A stretch of 64,000 nucleotides of DNA from Riptortus pedestris (GCA_019009955.1 CM032233.1:114124001-114188000); one strand, 5' to 3'; numbered from the stretch's first letter, positions 44,810-57,574 are shown. Made by a program: numbers and translations. The notes: a model not told the origin generated them from the sequence alone.

Positions 44810-45479
44810 CCAGCATATTCCAGAGAATTAATTAGGTAATGCTATTAAATATTTGATTAAAATATTAAAACATTTATTATAAAACGTAAACTTGCATTTA
44901 TTTATAAGACAGCTACAATTGCTTTAAATTAGATACATAGTAATTAGAAGTTCTAAATATGGAGCAAAAAATCTGCCTCTCCAAAATGCTTATATCTTTT
45001 GATAGGAAATCTAATAGACCGGACTCAAAATCAATACCGATACACCCTAGCATCTGTCGACATTTATTTACCTGCCCAAAAGTATTTATTTAATCAGAAA
45101 AACATTTATTTGTTTAAAAAATGAATGTGTTTTAATGGTAATTTAACGTATTTTAACTTATCTAAGGACTATGCCTAGTAGTGTTGCTGTGGACAGGGAG
45201 TGCTGGTCTTGTGGTCAACAAAGGAAGTAAGTGGTTCACATGGACATTTAGTTGATTCCCTTCTTGTCTGGTCGACGTGATGAAATATGACTTCCAGCAG
45301 TAATTGCCCCAAGAATATTTGAGAAAATTCCAGACCACTCGGTAACTGAATTTATAGAGGACTGTCCCTTGGTAGTCTGTAGCCGGGGTAAGCTCACTAA
45401 TCATTAGCAATAGCTAGTTATTTTTATTTTTTTTTAGACCTTAGAGATCTTTAGCCACCAACGAGCGAGACTCGAGAGA
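44810..45479. other. Unassigned region
   Basis: TATCTAAGGACTATGCCTAG at 45159 resembles 44115-44140 (TATCTAAGGACTTTTCCTGG), so a diverged repeat is present. An 82-codon minus frame (45162-45410) has no recognised motif. Confidence 0.35.
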
Positions 45480-45765
45480 ATCTTGAACAGAGTTGTATGT
45501 AGAGAGTCATCAATTCGACCCCTATTAACCAAGGAGGACCTGGAATGAGTTGTCTCCCGTAGACTGGCGTGACTCATTGTAGCCATTGGTTAGTTCCCCC
45601 TGTGAGAGCCTACCAGTTCACCGGATCTAAGAGAGTCATTATCTTTAATCATCAGACGTGTATACTCGTTATGACTCCCACTGATCCACAAGCGCTGCGC
45701 CACTAGCTCGTTCAGTTAGTGAACTCGTGAACTAATGTTTACCGTAGCCAAGAATCAAACCTGCA
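45480..45765 (-). repeat. Interspersed repeat C, copy 2 (inverted)
   Basis: The inverse of copy 1 (35495-35790): CCAAGGAGGACCTGGAATGA, GTTGTCTCC, TCATTGTAGCC, GGATCTAAGAGAGTCAT, ATACTCGTTATGACTCCCAC and GTTAGTGAACTCGTGAAC. It directly precedes family A copy R10. Confidence 0.68.
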
Positions 45766-45768
45766 CCT

Positions 45769-46398
45769 GTTTTAGCAGATTTCCCTTAAGGGAAATCAGT
45801 TATCGCGGTAGTACTCATGACGCGATTTTAGAAACATTTCTTCAAATGTCTATCGATCCTACCTAGTAAATGACGAAAATGAGGTTCGTTCAAACTTATA
45901 ATATATATCTGTTACCGCCCTAACGGTCGTAATTTGGGTTTAGTCGTTACCATACTCCATATTTAATCGTTTTATATGAAAAAAAATATCAAGTTTCTGA
46001 ATGGCTGAAATCCGACCTGTGGGAAGGGGGGGGGGTAGTTAGAGGGGAAGAATTTAAAAAAATCTCAATATCTTCGTTATTATGTCTCGGATCAAAAATT
46101 TGTATAGGACCAATCTTATTGCAAATGTCATTTTCTATAAATGTTGTTATGTACTTATTTTCACTATCTTAATTATTAACCGAGATATTCGAATTGTTCA
46201 GTTTTCGGCCGTCAGTAACCCCCCCCCCTTTCTACTCATGTCATATTAACAATAAGCTGTTATATTTTGAAACCCATTATTTGAAGCATAAATACCAAAT
46301 ATTGTTCTCATTGAACTTTTGCTTTTTAACATAAATGCAAATATGTGGTACACGAGGGAAATCTGCTTAGTTTACGTAGCCCCTGCGTGGCGGACTTA
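45769..46398 (+). mobile_element. Family A copy R10, short subtype
   Basis: Starts TTTTAGCAGATTTCCCTTAA, then GGGAAATCAG. The microsatellite is nearly lost (TATAATATATATCTG). The body has a poly-G run at 46026 and a poly-C run at 46218. It ends ACACGAGGGAAATCTGCTTA, ACGTAGCCCCTGCGT and GGCGGACTT. Both ends are intact. Confidence 0.92.
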
Positions 46399-48188
46399 TT
46401 TTTACCTTTAGCTTAATGAGGGTAGTGGCATACACGCCTTAACACCCAGTACAATCCAGTATGAGGAGGTAAACTACAATTTTATTGTGGCTTAGAGTAT
46501 GATGTTATAACTTGGTGTCACTGAGAAAATTCCTAAACCTTTATAGTTTTTATATCTCTGTATATAATATAATAACGGAATTCAGATTATTACTATTCAG
46601 ATATTCTTTAATATGAGCGAGAGGATATTCTGTAAAGTTATCGTGTTCCTCTTGCAAGGAATATTTTCTTAGTCCTCTCAGTAAATGTACAATATTGAAT
46701 ATGAGACATGTAGAATAACGAAACAACAGCATTTTGAAAAATTCGATTTCACTTAATAATATCAATACTGAGCTAATTAAATATAAATTATTCTAATATG
46801 GACTGGCATCAATTTTTCTGTGATCGTCTATTTTTTCCATAATTCTTCAGTGCAATACACCCCAAATTTGTTCAGGAAATTTTTCAGCTCTTATTTCCTA
46901 GCTACATTACAAAGATGGATAGACATTATAATGATGATGATGTCATCTGTGCTGTCAGAACACACTTCAAAAGTTATTCCTTCAGGTTGGAAACCTGCTT
47001 ACTTTACGCAGTCTATGAGTCATAGTTTTTTTTTGTATTTTATTTTACGACGGAATTGTTAATCAATGGATGGAATCCTTCGACGTTTGCAAGCAGCTTA
47101 GGATGTTTTCTAATGACAGGGCAGTGAACAAACACTTGAGGACATAGGTCCCATCGATCATGACACCGAGAAGATTAAATTTGCATACATACTATATAGC
47201 TACGCATACAAATCAAATATAATGAATATCTTACTCGTTTTATTCTCCTCCTTCCTTGCGGTCTTTCATTCGGATAATAAATTAAAGCCACACCCTTCAA
47301 TCGCGGCTGTACAGGGTGTGCAATTAATCTATTTTTCGCTACATGTTGTTCCACAGTCTGTCTTGTAATTCAATAACATTCACAGTTCGAACGTCCTACA
47401 TTGCGATATAAATCCAATAAAGAATATTTCATAGTCTTTGGTTTAAATTTCATACTGCTGCAAAAATTGATTTTCGGAATTTTTCATTTATAGAATACCT
47501 GTTTAATTCATTCCAACACCACTTCGTACCTATAAAGTTCTTAATTATCTTTAATTTTGCTTAACCCACTCCCTACCTATATTACTTTCTTCATTTGCCT
47601 GAGAACTGATAACCAGTTTATTTGTTATTGATAATTTCCCGCAAAATCTTATGAATAATTCTAAACGGACAATTGTCAAATAGAATTTTTTTTATTTATT
47701 AGTGCATTTGTGCAATCTTAGCATAGCTGCATTGATGTATTTTGAAGAATTTGTTTATAAGCTTTCTGTACAGAAAATTCTCACCTTTTTCAGAGTAGTG
47801 GTAAAATTCATGAGTGGGCAAGGTAGGCTGATTTCACCGAAGTAAACCGCCCCAGAGAGAGTGGTTCATGAATGACCAATGAAAGAAATATAAATTCAGT
47901 TTGTGCAGTACTAAAAGATAGAGGTTTACGTTATAGAACCACAAAAAAAAAACGCTTAGCAAGTATTTATTTCATGAAATTTCGTATCTAATATGCGACT
48001 TATATATTATTTATCTGTGTAAGTAAAAGTTAAAAAAAAATATCTGACGTGAGTACCACATGACTTCTTTGTACTCTTACGAAATTAAATAAACAAAGTG
48101 TTTTGATGAAACGTGATTTCATGTCAAAGTTATTTAAGATATTCCCGTTCCAAAGCATTATAAATACATCTCATAGAATTTAGTTTAA
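46399..48188. other. Mostly unassigned AT-rich region
   Basis: A family A end fragment is seen at 46984-47030 (GGAAACCTGCTTACTTTACG, CAGTCTATGAGTCAT, T-run). A dispersed repeat-like stretch lies around 47285-47330. No gene recognised. Confidence 0.4.
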
Positions 48189-48199
48189 AGATGATCTTA

Positions 48200-48447
48200 G
48201 GGGCTCAGGTTGGCCGTGCGAGTTAAGGCGTTGGTCTTAATCTTGCGTGGTGACCTAGAGTGGCGGGTTCGATTCCCGCCCTGGGCAGTAGAACTTTATT
48301 TAGGGACGGGCTCATTAAATAAACTCCTTGGGCCCACCCTGGCTAGAAAAGGGTGGTAACCTGTAGATAACCCGTCCCAATTAGCCATGGAAGCATAAAG
48401 TCGACGTAAATAATAATAATCAACAAACAACAATAATAATAAACAAT
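48200..48447 (+). mobile_element. tRNA-derived SINE, full length, 11-bp TSD
   Basis: GGGGCTCAGGTTGGCCGTGC, GAGTTAAGGC (box A) and GTGGCGGGTTCGATTCCCGC (box B) are the RNA polymerase III internal promoter. A 3' body follows with CACCCTGGCTAGAAAAGGGT, ACCTGTAGATAACCCGTCCC and AATTAGCC, and an (AAT)/(CAA) tail. AGATGATCTTA is duplicated at 48189-48199 and 48448-48458. This is the best copy of the seven in the window. Confidence 0.96.
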
Positions 48448-48458
48448 AGATGATCTTA

Positions 48459-48950
48459 TGATGAACAAAAATGTGTCTATACACATTTGTAGTGCATCTA
48501 ATAGTTACGGAGAAATCTGATTATTATTTACTGTAGCTTTTCGGGACCCAATATTGAAATGTTCTTCAAGTTTTAATCGCAATGTTTCTTGGCCTGTTTA
48601 CCATCTTTTCAACCTCCATCAATTTACAATACAACAATGATAATTTTATGTGTCATTATAACGTTTATAAGTGTTAGTTTTAAAAATATAATTTGTTAAA
48701 TTTAACTGTATACTGTTTACTTACAATATGAAGTGCTCGTTCCGTCTTACAATCGTTGAAACGAAACTTAAGAACTGGGTAAGCGGTTGGAACTGTGATT
48801 CCCGAAGCAGGTTATGTCAGCTGACTTTAAGTCGATAATTTCATTTCATATCTTAAAATCGATTATTTAGTGGCATATATTAAACTCGAATATTTAACTT
48901 AACAATACAATGTTTTAGCAATATCTGTGGAGGAAAGAAAAGGAGTTTTT
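48459..48950. other. Unassigned spacer
   Basis: No gene or repeat recognised. Confidence 0.4.
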
Positions 48951-49010
48951 GTTGGTTACCCTTGCCAGCCATAACTAGATGTTACAACAGTCCTAAATAT
49001 ACAAATAACA

Positions 49011-49196
49011 CAAACATTTTTACATATACTGTATGACTGTTCAACATTTAATCAAAATAGATCAAATTTCATAATGAACATAATTTTAAAAGGAGGTAAT
49101 TGGCCAGAACCACCTTATAATATATTTAATAAATATAATAAAGAGCTAATAAAGTTTATCAAAAGTATGGATATAAATGTTGCCAAAATAAATTAG
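49011..49196 (+). pseudogene. LINE ORF2 C-terminal tail
   Basis: An open frame of 61 codons to TAG reads QTFLHILYDCSTFNQNRSNF and LKGGNWPEPPYNIFNKYNKE, ending KSMDINVAKIN. HILYDC is the H-x4-C half of the non-LTR retrotransposon zinc knuckle, and the short hydrophilic tail that follows is usual. The CxxC half upstream is not readable, so a frameshift or breakpoint lies near 49000. It resembles the relic at 34358-34743 but is not the same family. Confidence 0.68.
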
Positions 49197-50030
49197 AATG
49201 TAAAGTTGATTATGAGGAATGGGAATTATAATTCAATATATTTACCTTACAAAGACTCCCAAATTAAACATCGGTTGAGTTTAACTTTAATTGATTAGTT
49301 TTTTTGGTTTTTGGTTTTTATTTTATTTTTCCACAGCAGTGTTGTTGGAAGTGAAGAATATTTTTTCATAGTATTTTATTTTTCATTTCATTTATTAATT
49401 TTATTTGTAATTATCTTACTTATTTTAATATTTTGTTTTTATTATTTGTTTATATCGTATTTGATAAGATGGTTAATTAGCTTGCATATATTGTAAAATA
49501 AAAATGTATTTGAATATAATAATACATGTAATATGCCATGTGGCAATGGAACGTGTATTAAAATAAATAACTTCTCATAGGGTTACTATGAGGAGAAAAA
49601 ATAGTCCTAAATATGATCTTTGAAAAATCTAAGGCTAGCCATGTTTGAGTAACGCCATCCATATACATACGTACAGACGTTACACCAAAACTAGTTAAAA
49701 TGGGTTCATGGAATGTCAAAACGGATAATTCCTTTGGAATGTGAAAATGATTAGAATACTTCCTTACTTCGTGCAAGGAAGTAAAAACAGGGAAAACATA
49801 TGAATGATTTCAAAAGATATCTCACCGAAAAAGAACACATGGAATGATAGACTCTATTCCCTTGTCCTTGAGGTCCTAGTCGGCAGTAACCTGACCATTC
49901 CAGGCAGCAGCATAATAAACTTGGTAGTCCACTGTGTAAGCATAGGCGAATACTGTATTCGCAGCTACTCACTGCCCTACTACCATGTACTCCCGTAGCT
50001 TCAACTGAGCAATGTCGTAACACAAGTATA
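49197..50030. other. LINE 3' region then unassigned, partly GC-richer sequence
   Basis: 49200-49560 is T-rich and probably LINE UTR or spacer. 49850-50030 is GC-richer and open in more than one frame on both strands (plus 49804-49998, minus 49751-50023). No domain was recognised. Confidence 0.35.
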
Positions 50031-50031
50031 A

Positions 50032-50406
50032 TATAGAGCCATTGGCCTATTCATACAACCGTTGGTCTATGACGAGCAGCTGCAGAACACCAAGGTCTCC
50101 CTTACCCCCGAGCTATATACTAAAGCTGTGACAACGAAACAAAAAAAAAGTATGTTTTCCGAAAGAAAAGCATATAAGCCGAACGTATATAACATTTTCA
50201 ACAATACTTCATCCATCCCATTTATTGGTGTGTGTAAGAAAGAACTTGTAATTGCCGAAATTTTCTTTCAGCACGATAAAGCATCTAATTGCAATTTTAG
50301 AAGTACATTTGCCCATAAAAAAATATTTAACTCACCGGTTAGATACAATTTTACTACTATTTTACGTAAAGACGTAGCGAGAAACAGTACCCTCACTGCA
50401 TGTTAA
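50032..50406 (+). CDS. Unrecognised open frame, possible terminal exon
   Basis: One frame stays open from 50032 to the stop at 50404-50406 (about 124 codons) in DNA where such length is unusual. It includes IQPLVYDEQLQNTKVSLTPE, FSERKAYKPNVYNIFNNTSS and RKDVARNSTLTAC. The first in-frame ATG is near 50152, so if real the N-terminus must come from an upstream exon. AATAAAG follows at 50412, a plausible polyadenylation signal. No domain, signal peptide or membrane segment is recognised. The base composition of the first 90 bp differs from the AT-rich remainder, so it may be a composite of unrelated DNA. Confidence 0.28.
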   Translation, partial: YRAIGLFIQPLVYDEQLQNTKVSLTPELYTKAVTTKQKKSMFSERKAYKPNVYNIFNNTSSIPFIGVCKKELVIAEIFFQHDKASNCNFRSTFAHKKIFNSPVRYNFTTILRKDVARNSTLTAC

Positions 50407-50494
50407 CGTAAAATAAAGTTTATGCTATAAACATTTCAGTTTCGTATTAAATAAGTTTATAAAAAAATTTAGTTGTCAGAGATAAACCATGTTC

Positions 50495-50719
50495 GGGGGC
50501 TCAGGTTAGCCATATGCTTTAACTCACTTGACCTTATCTCACATGGTAAGCCTAGAGTGGCGAGTTCTATTCCCGCCTGGGCAATAGGAATTTATTTAGT
50601 GACGGAAATCATTAAATAAAATCCTTAGTCTCACCCTGGCTAGAAAAGGGTGGTAACCTGTAGATAACCCGTCCCAATTAGTCTTAGTTACAAAAAGTGG
50701 ACGTTAATAAATAATAATA
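50495..50719 (+). mobile_element. tRNA-derived SINE with 13-bp TSD
   Basis: GGGGGCTCAGGTTAGCCATA, GTGGCGAGTTCTATTCCCGC (box B with one change), AGAAAAGGGTGGTAACCTGT and a (TAA)n tail. Flanks ATAAACCATGTTC (50482-50494) and ATAAATCATGTTC (50720-50732) differ at one position. Confidence 0.93.
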
Positions 50720-50732
50720 ATAAATCATGTTC

Positions 50733-51150
50733 ATACAGTCCTATTGCTATAAACATTAAAAATTTTTTGGAAGGACAAAACAAAAATTATTGCTTTCGAT
50801 AAAACGTATACTACCTTTTAACCTTTATATTAGTCTAGTCTAGGAGCTTTGCACCTAAAGCATAATTAAAAACTTTTTTTTCAAAATTATAGACTTCAGT
50901 GACGGTCAAGGCTTCTTTACGTCATTGAAAGTGAGAAAAAAAAATGTGGTCTATCAATATTTTCATAAATAAATTATACTATAAATCGAAATATATTCTC
51001 TTTTTAGTGTATCATTTCGGTCTTGAGATATCTATGAAAATATGAGAAAAATATTAAATAAAATAGGTAAAGTATGTTCTTAAAGCTAGTGGCGTAAGAC
51101 CTTCAGATACACTTGGCATATCACTTAGTAAATAAGGGTGCTAATAGTTA
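50733..51150. other. Unassigned AT-rich spacer
   Basis: Nothing recognised. Confidence 0.4.
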
Positions 51151-51154
51151 TTTA

Positions 51155-51277
51155 TTATACAAGTGACGAAAGTAGATCATTTTACAACTTGAGTGATACG
51201 TTTACCCACACGAGCGAACCGAGTGTGGTAATTTCACGAGAGTTGTAAATTCTGCTTTCGTCACGAGTGTAATATTA
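51155..51277. repeat. Imperfect 120-bp foldback (hairpin) element
   Basis: ACAAGTGACGAAAGTAGATC (from about 51157) pairs with the inverse near 51245-51275 (CTGCTTTCGTCACGAGTGTA). The arms continue through TTTACAACTT/GAGTTGTAAA and CCCACACGAGCG/CGAGTGTGG at the tip. A weakly similar piece (GGTAATTTCGTGAGAGCTGC) lies at 56405-56425. The type is unknown; a small foldback MITE is likely. Confidence 0.65.
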
Positions 51278-51279
51278 AT

Positions 51280-53500
51280 TTTTTTCTGTAATCGTGTAAT
51301 ACATGATCAGTTGTTGGTAGGTTATAAGCATGGTTGTGAAAGGTTATAAGCATAGTTATAAAACAACTAGTGATGATTGGGAAGTAGTGCAGTTATAAAC
51401 AAGTGCAGGTTATAAACAGGGAAGGTAATTATTATTATATTTAAATTTTAAAATATATTGATTATTTCCACCAATAATTCATTCACATTTCAATTTATTT
51501 TGTTAAAATAAATTCTTACAATGTTAAGAAACATTTAAAAGCATTTAATTTCCAACTTCAAATTATTTTTTTAATTTATACTTATTACTAATTAAGAAGG
51601 CAATTCACTTTCTTTACTCTATTGCAAAATGTTTCACTTTCTTCACTCATTTCAGTTTAGTAATGTTACCATTATTCAACGATTACAGAAAAACAATTTT
51701 ATTAAATCAAGTAGCTGTACCACATCAGTGTTTTCGAGTCTTTTTTTTTTTAATAAAGCCAAAACTTTTGGTTGGTAGTATATTGAATTCCCCTTGAGTG
51801 TATATGGTTTGGCTGATTATATAACTATCATTCTGACTAATACCTTTATCAATGGCACAGTTTTCCCGAAGCCCACAATTGTCCCAATGAAACATGCAAA
51901 GAATCTCAATGAAAATCAGGAGTTAATAACAATTAAAAAATATTAAGGCCTAAATAAAAATAATTGTTATCATTAAAAAAAATAATAATCTCTTCTCTGG
52001 GAAAATACATCTGAATAATGGAGCCCAGCGTGGATCTGAATAATTGGTGCCAATCAATCAATCAACTTAATATTCTACATAATATGAAGATCATTAGAAA
52101 ATAATAGAACGTTTCTGAACTTAGATATTTCAAATTTCCTCTTCAGATTAATAATGTGCCTAAGATTGAAACAGTAAGAGAGCAAATATAACCTCTTGGA
52201 TGAAGAGAGTGTATTTAAAATTGTATTATTAATATTCTGTTCTAGAAACAACGATATATCATGAAAAGCTGTAATAAAAAGGATTTTCATTAATTGTACT
52301 ATCTAAATCAATGACTTGTTTTCCTTGTAACTTATTTTAGCCCTGGGGTAAGTAATTGGAGCAGCCAGTATTTATAACATATTTATCAACCACATTATTT
52401 TTCTTTTAAACGTGTAATTTTATTTTCTATGCCCCACACATACCTGACTAATACGAAGAAAGATTATGTAGTTTGTTTCTATTATTTTTTTGTTTATATT
52501 CTATACAAGAGTTGCAACAACATTTTTTGCTGCTATTCTCGCTACATTTCTAATATAGTCCTAATTAGTCCAATACACATTGCAGAATTTATGAAAATAG
52601 GCAGACGTAGCAATTTCTCATAATTATACAATTTCGTTTTTCAAAATTCATCCCTATTTTTTGATATAGCGACTGTGTAGAATTTACAGAATCTAAAACA
52701 TAATTGTTAGCAACTTTAATTTAGATTCTTGGGACCTAAAGTAAAAAGTTTCCATTACTGATCTCACTTGAAGTTACTTCAAGAAATGGAAGAGTGGGTT
52801 TACTATAATGCCTCCATAAGCGGAGTTGAGTTAAAAGTCAAAAATGTGTACCGATGTATCTGGGTTCAAGGTTATGGGAAGTTTGAAAATATATTGAGGA
52901 TAGACTCTTGGGTGGATCATATCAAATACTTGGAGAGGCACGTGTTGTAAATTTGACTATTGTTTATTGTAAAATGATCTTTGAATAATGTTTTATGACT
53001 TCTGTAAATATTACAAAACTCTCACAACAGCTTAGGTCCAATTGATATAATACATAGATAAGAAGATTTATGTTCATTCTGAATTGATTCTTTTACATTC
53101 ATGGGTATACGTAAATTCATTCAAATTTGATGGTGTAATTGTTAAGTCAATAAGCTTGCCAGATCAGATAAGGTTAATGAAATATTTTTGAGAAAGCTTT
53201 CTTTATTTAAAAACATTTTTTTTGTATTTTGTTATTTCAAATTTTCTACTAATCTTATTCTTCTTGAGCGGTAATAATTTAACAAATATTTTTTTTAAAA
53301 AAAAGGTAAAACGCGTCAGGATGGCTGTGAAGTAGCCATGTAATCCCAATATTATCAATTAGATTAAATAGCTTGTCATACCATACCGCAAAATATGTCG
53401 AATACTTTACATAATGGAATGAAAAATGCGAATACAAATATAGTCAAAGTTCAAGGGCGAAAGAGAAATAAACAAATAAAAAAAGGAATTACCTACTATT
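51280..53500. other. AT-rich region, no recognised gene
   Basis: A 60-codon plus frame at 52768-52950 (EMEEWVYYNASISGVELKVK, GYGKFENILRIDSWVDHIKY) looks protein-like and ends in TAA, but no family was recognised and no intact start or splice context can be argued. The remainder has only short AT-rich frames. Confidence 0.35.
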
Positions 53501-53502
53501 CG

Positions 53503-53724
53503 AGTGGTTCAGGTTAGCCATATGTGTTAAAGCATTGTCTTTAATTTCACACGGTAAACTTAGAGTGGCGAGTTCGATTCCCGCCTGGGCAAAGGAATTT
53601 ATTTAATGACGGAATTCATTAGGTAAAATCCTTAGTCCCACCCTGGCTAGAAAAGGATGGAAACCTTTAAAGAACCCGTTCCAATTAGCCTTAGTTGCAA
53701 AAAGTGGACGTTAATAAATAATTT
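53503..53724 (+). mobile_element. tRNA-derived SINE, diverged
   Basis: GGTTCAGGTTAGCCATATGT, GTGGCGAGTTCGATTCCCGC and CCCTGGCTAGAAAAGGATGG, ending GTTGCAAAAAGTGGACGTTA then ATAAATAA. No clear target-site duplication, consistent with greater age. Confidence 0.9.
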
Positions 53725-54383
53725 AAATGGACGAATTCCATAAAGAACAACTTAATACTTTACTCAAAAGAGTAATTCCACGAAACCCCACACATTCATA
53801 AACATACAAACACACAGTTGTGAATTTGTTTTCTTCTCTTCATTAAAGCCGAGTGTGACAAATCAATTTTAATACTTTTGTTTGTAGCAATTACGTTTCA
53901 TCAAGTCATTTTGGACACCACTAAACACCAAAAATGCAATTAACACTTATAATATTGAATATTAATGCTATAAAAGGTATTTTTCTTAAAGATTTAATTA
54001 TTTTTGGAAAAATAATAGTGTCCCAGAAGAACTATTCCTTATTTATATACTCAAAAAAAATATTTTGTATTTTAGACATTTATGTCGCAAAGTAAACTCA
54101 GAATTAGGTAATAGAATATGTGCTCAATATCAGGTTTTTTATTCATTGTATTATTACTTTTAGTATGATAGAGTTTTTAGAATTTCTCTCATTCTATTCA
54201 GATTTTTTGTACATAATTTTCATTTCTACATAATTAAAATCATGAGTTTCTTTTTGGAATTGTTCCATGAAATTTCTTTGTAGTATATTCATCTAGGCTA
54301 CTGGGAAGATTGTATTATTCAATATGTTGATAAATGAGCAGATTCCAGTTTATTTGTCGCAGTAAAATATTAACGTATGTATA

Positions 54384-54438
<55 letters not shown>

Positions 54439-55585
54439 ACACACACACACACTTAAGAATTTATCTTTCTTAGGTTTGAGCTTACTTTAATTATTACTAA
54501 CTTCCATGCAACATTTCCCAAATGTCCACAAGCAGTCATCATTTTATTTTCTATTTTTCTTTGATACTTGAATGTGAAAAATCTACATTTTATTCGCATT
54601 TGTCTTAATTGTATTTTTTATGTAAAGAGTTTTATCTGATTTTTTCTCAAAAATATAATTATGTTACTATGCATTAAAGAACACTTCCATTTATTATTGC
54701 CAGAGCGAGGGACTGTATCATTCATTTTACTTGAGTTTAGATCGTAAAAGTTTTTTTTTAAAAGTACACATAACTGGGATAACTTACTGAATGTCATTGC
54801 TATATGTTAGTTGATATATTTGAGTTACTTTAAATATACTTGAATTTAAACTAAATAATTGAAACCTTAAGAAATATAACTTTAGTTCTAGGAAAAACTT
54901 AAAAATGTTTTTTGTAATTTTTGGAAGACCCCATGACCAAATACAAAAACAGGAAATAGTATTATGGAAAAAAAATCAGAAAACAAAAACTGAAAACTTG
55001 CTTTTATTCTTATTAATTCCATAAATTAAAGTTATATTTATTCACTATAAATTAAATTTGTATTTTTTAAAATTCAGAATATTTTGAATGACATTTAGTT
55101 TTCAGATGGATTTAAAATTTATGTAAATTGTCTTTTTTTTATGAAAAGCCTGGCAGGAGATTTTCCAAGTACTTGGATGAAAACAGATAATGGCATTTCA
55201 CATTCGAATTCTCTCTTATACTTCGCCATATCTAAACAGACGTGAAACGTAAGCTGTACTTGAGATTTGTAATTACCAATTGGTTAAAGTAAAAAGCATT
55301 GGAGGCAGAAAACTCAAAAATACATGTCAACTCTATTTGTATTGAAGTTACAGAAAAGTGTATTGAACAGCAATTGAAGGCCATTAATTTATAAGGAAGA
55401 GGATTTATATGACATTGCTTGATCTGAGGCTTAATAATAGAGATGTGCACAATTTTGCAAAATACCTCATCTTTAAACCTCGGCACTTCCAGTATAAAGG
55501 ACTCGGGTTTGAGTTGCTAAAGATCAAACCAAAATTATGAGCACTAGGTCGTTTCCAGGTGCATTCATATGCCTGTTATAAATTA
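53725..55585. other. AT-rich region with one compound microsatellite
   Basis: A compound (TG)n(TA)n(CA)n tract lies at 54374-54452; its flanks are mutually complementary and could fold back. Nothing else named. An 84-codon minus frame (55232-55486) has no motif. Confidence 0.4.
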
Positions 55586-55589
55586 TGAC

Positions 55590-55730
55590 GGGTCTCATTT
55601 TTTTTGTGGTCTATCATGTAGTATTGATGGGAGATTAGAAGTACTTTTTCGAAAACCCTGTAATGAGCACAATCTCTGATACTCTGAAAATTGATTTCCC
55701 ATTGATGGGTATGCAATTAAAACCAAACAT
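55590..55730 (-). mobile_element. Degenerate family A end fragment
   Basis: GGTCTCATTTTTTTTGTGGT, GTAGTATTGATGGGAGATTA, CGAAAACCCTGTAATGAGCA and TTGATTTCCCATTGATGGG follow the order of the family A distal end (CATTTTCGTCATC..., GATCGATGG, TCATGAGTAC, GATTTCCC). Confidence 0.5.
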
Positions 55731-55734
55731 TTAA

Positions 55735-57570
55735 AACGCCATTGTACTGTCTCTATTTCTACCTATTACTGTTAAATTACATAGCTTTTAATGGTTGCTT
55801 GGCAAACGAGAGCCCTTCTGGGCCTTGCACTTTAAGTTCTGCTATGGAAAATATTCCTTTTGAAAGCCCAGGGAGCGCTTCTTAAACCGTTTCTTTTATT
55901 TATTTTTTTTTCTTGATCACTTCACCCTGACTATTTCTAATCTGACCGTTTGATCTAGTTGCCAGGTATAATTCACTGTTCTGAATAGATAAAACTAAAT
56001 TCTACCTAGAGACTGACGTTCTACATCATTGGGCTTCATCAATAAAAGGTATAGATCAATTTTATTTGGAACGATTAACTGATAGGTTTTTTTTTGTTTT
56101 TATAAAGTGATAAAGTGATTTTGTTACCTATCACTTACATACATTTACTAAATCTTTTAACTTTGAAAGTAGATGTGAATTGTGCATGTGTATTGTTTAA
56201 CGTTAGTGAGCTGTCTATTGGATTATTAACTAATTATGTTTATATATATATATATATATATATATAAACAGAATAAAAACTCCTTTCTGATTCTCATAAT
56301 TCTATTTTATAATGAATAGCAAAGAATTTTATTTAAATTATTTTTAAAATAATCCATCAAGAACTTAACACCTTATCTTGACCCTATTGCGTTAAACGGG
56401 AGCGGTAATTTCGTGAGAGCTGCTTAAATTGTTCATATCATTCGTTGAAAAGAAAGAATGGCAAGTGTTAAATTGGAGATTCAAAAAGGGCATTTTGTAA
56501 ATATTTAGGTGCATAATTATTTTTATATGAAACGTTTTGAGTTAATTGGTGCACGTTCAAATTACCACCATTCCCCAAGGAATACCTTAAAATTCACATT
56601 GAAATGTCAAACGATGTAGAAGGGCATTTAAGTATTGTAATATTCTCTTTGTCAATGTAGCTTCTGACAGATTCCTTGAATATAATTTCTGGCTCTAAGG
56701 TTATTTATTATGTCAAGACAGAAAAATAAAATAAAATTTTATTTTTTTAGAAAACTCACCCCCTAACTAACCACCCCCTAACCACTCCTAAATACCTTTT
56801 TTTGGTCCTAATTATTTTTGGTTAACGACCATTTTCTAATTAGTTTTAGAAAAACATTGTAAAATGAAACCATGTCAAATTCAGAAATTGTTTGAAGCTG
56901 AAATACGCAATCATTTAAGATATGTAATTCCGACTGATATTAAATATAGCAAGTTTGGCTACCAAAAATTATCGTATTATGTTGGATAATAAGAGGATAA
57001 GAGATCTTTGTTATTTTTGATCTCATGTGTTGTAGGTTTTGTGACATTGAAACTATTTTATTTTTAAACATCTAAACAGAAGGTTCTAATTTTGTAATTC
57101 GAAATAACTCATGGAGAAAGGAGGTCCAAAATCCATAATACAAAATTCAAGCTTAGTATATATCGTACAAGGAAAATACATGTCATAAATGAGTGTGTAA
57201 CAAAATTATAACTGGAAAAAATATTATAAAAAAATTATTTTCTGTCTAACTGTAAAGGAGGGACGGAGGCCTTAAGCTGTGGCATCGGTGAAGACAAGTA
57301 GCTGAAGTGCCTGTTTGCCTACTTCTATTTCCACATGCTTCAAAAGCTACTTCTGTAGAAATAAAGTGCTTCTATAATTAGTCACAAGTAACTTTACTTA
57401 GAGTAACTATTATAGTCCCAAGTAATATTACAGGAGTATCCTCCACTTCTACCTCTAGCTGAAATGAGTGATAGAAATTATAGTGGCTAAATATTTCATT
57501 TTTGATGAAAAGGGTTTATTTTGAAAAATAATGAACTACGATCATGAGGGAAGTTAGAATTAAGTTCAAT
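55735..57570. other. AT-rich region, nothing recognised
   Basis: A (TA)n run at 56240-56266. No gene or repeat supported elsewhere. Confidence 0.4.
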
Positions 57571-57574
57571 TTAT

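Noticed and set aside
45162..45410. 82-codon minus-strand frame
   Set aside because: No motif, no splice context, and part of the region resembles a diverged repeat at 44115.
48200..48290. Functional tRNA gene
   Set aside because: Box A and box B are present, but no acceptor or anticodon stem can be drawn, the sequence recurs in seven copies with a common non-tRNA 3' body, and target duplications flank it. It is a SINE head.
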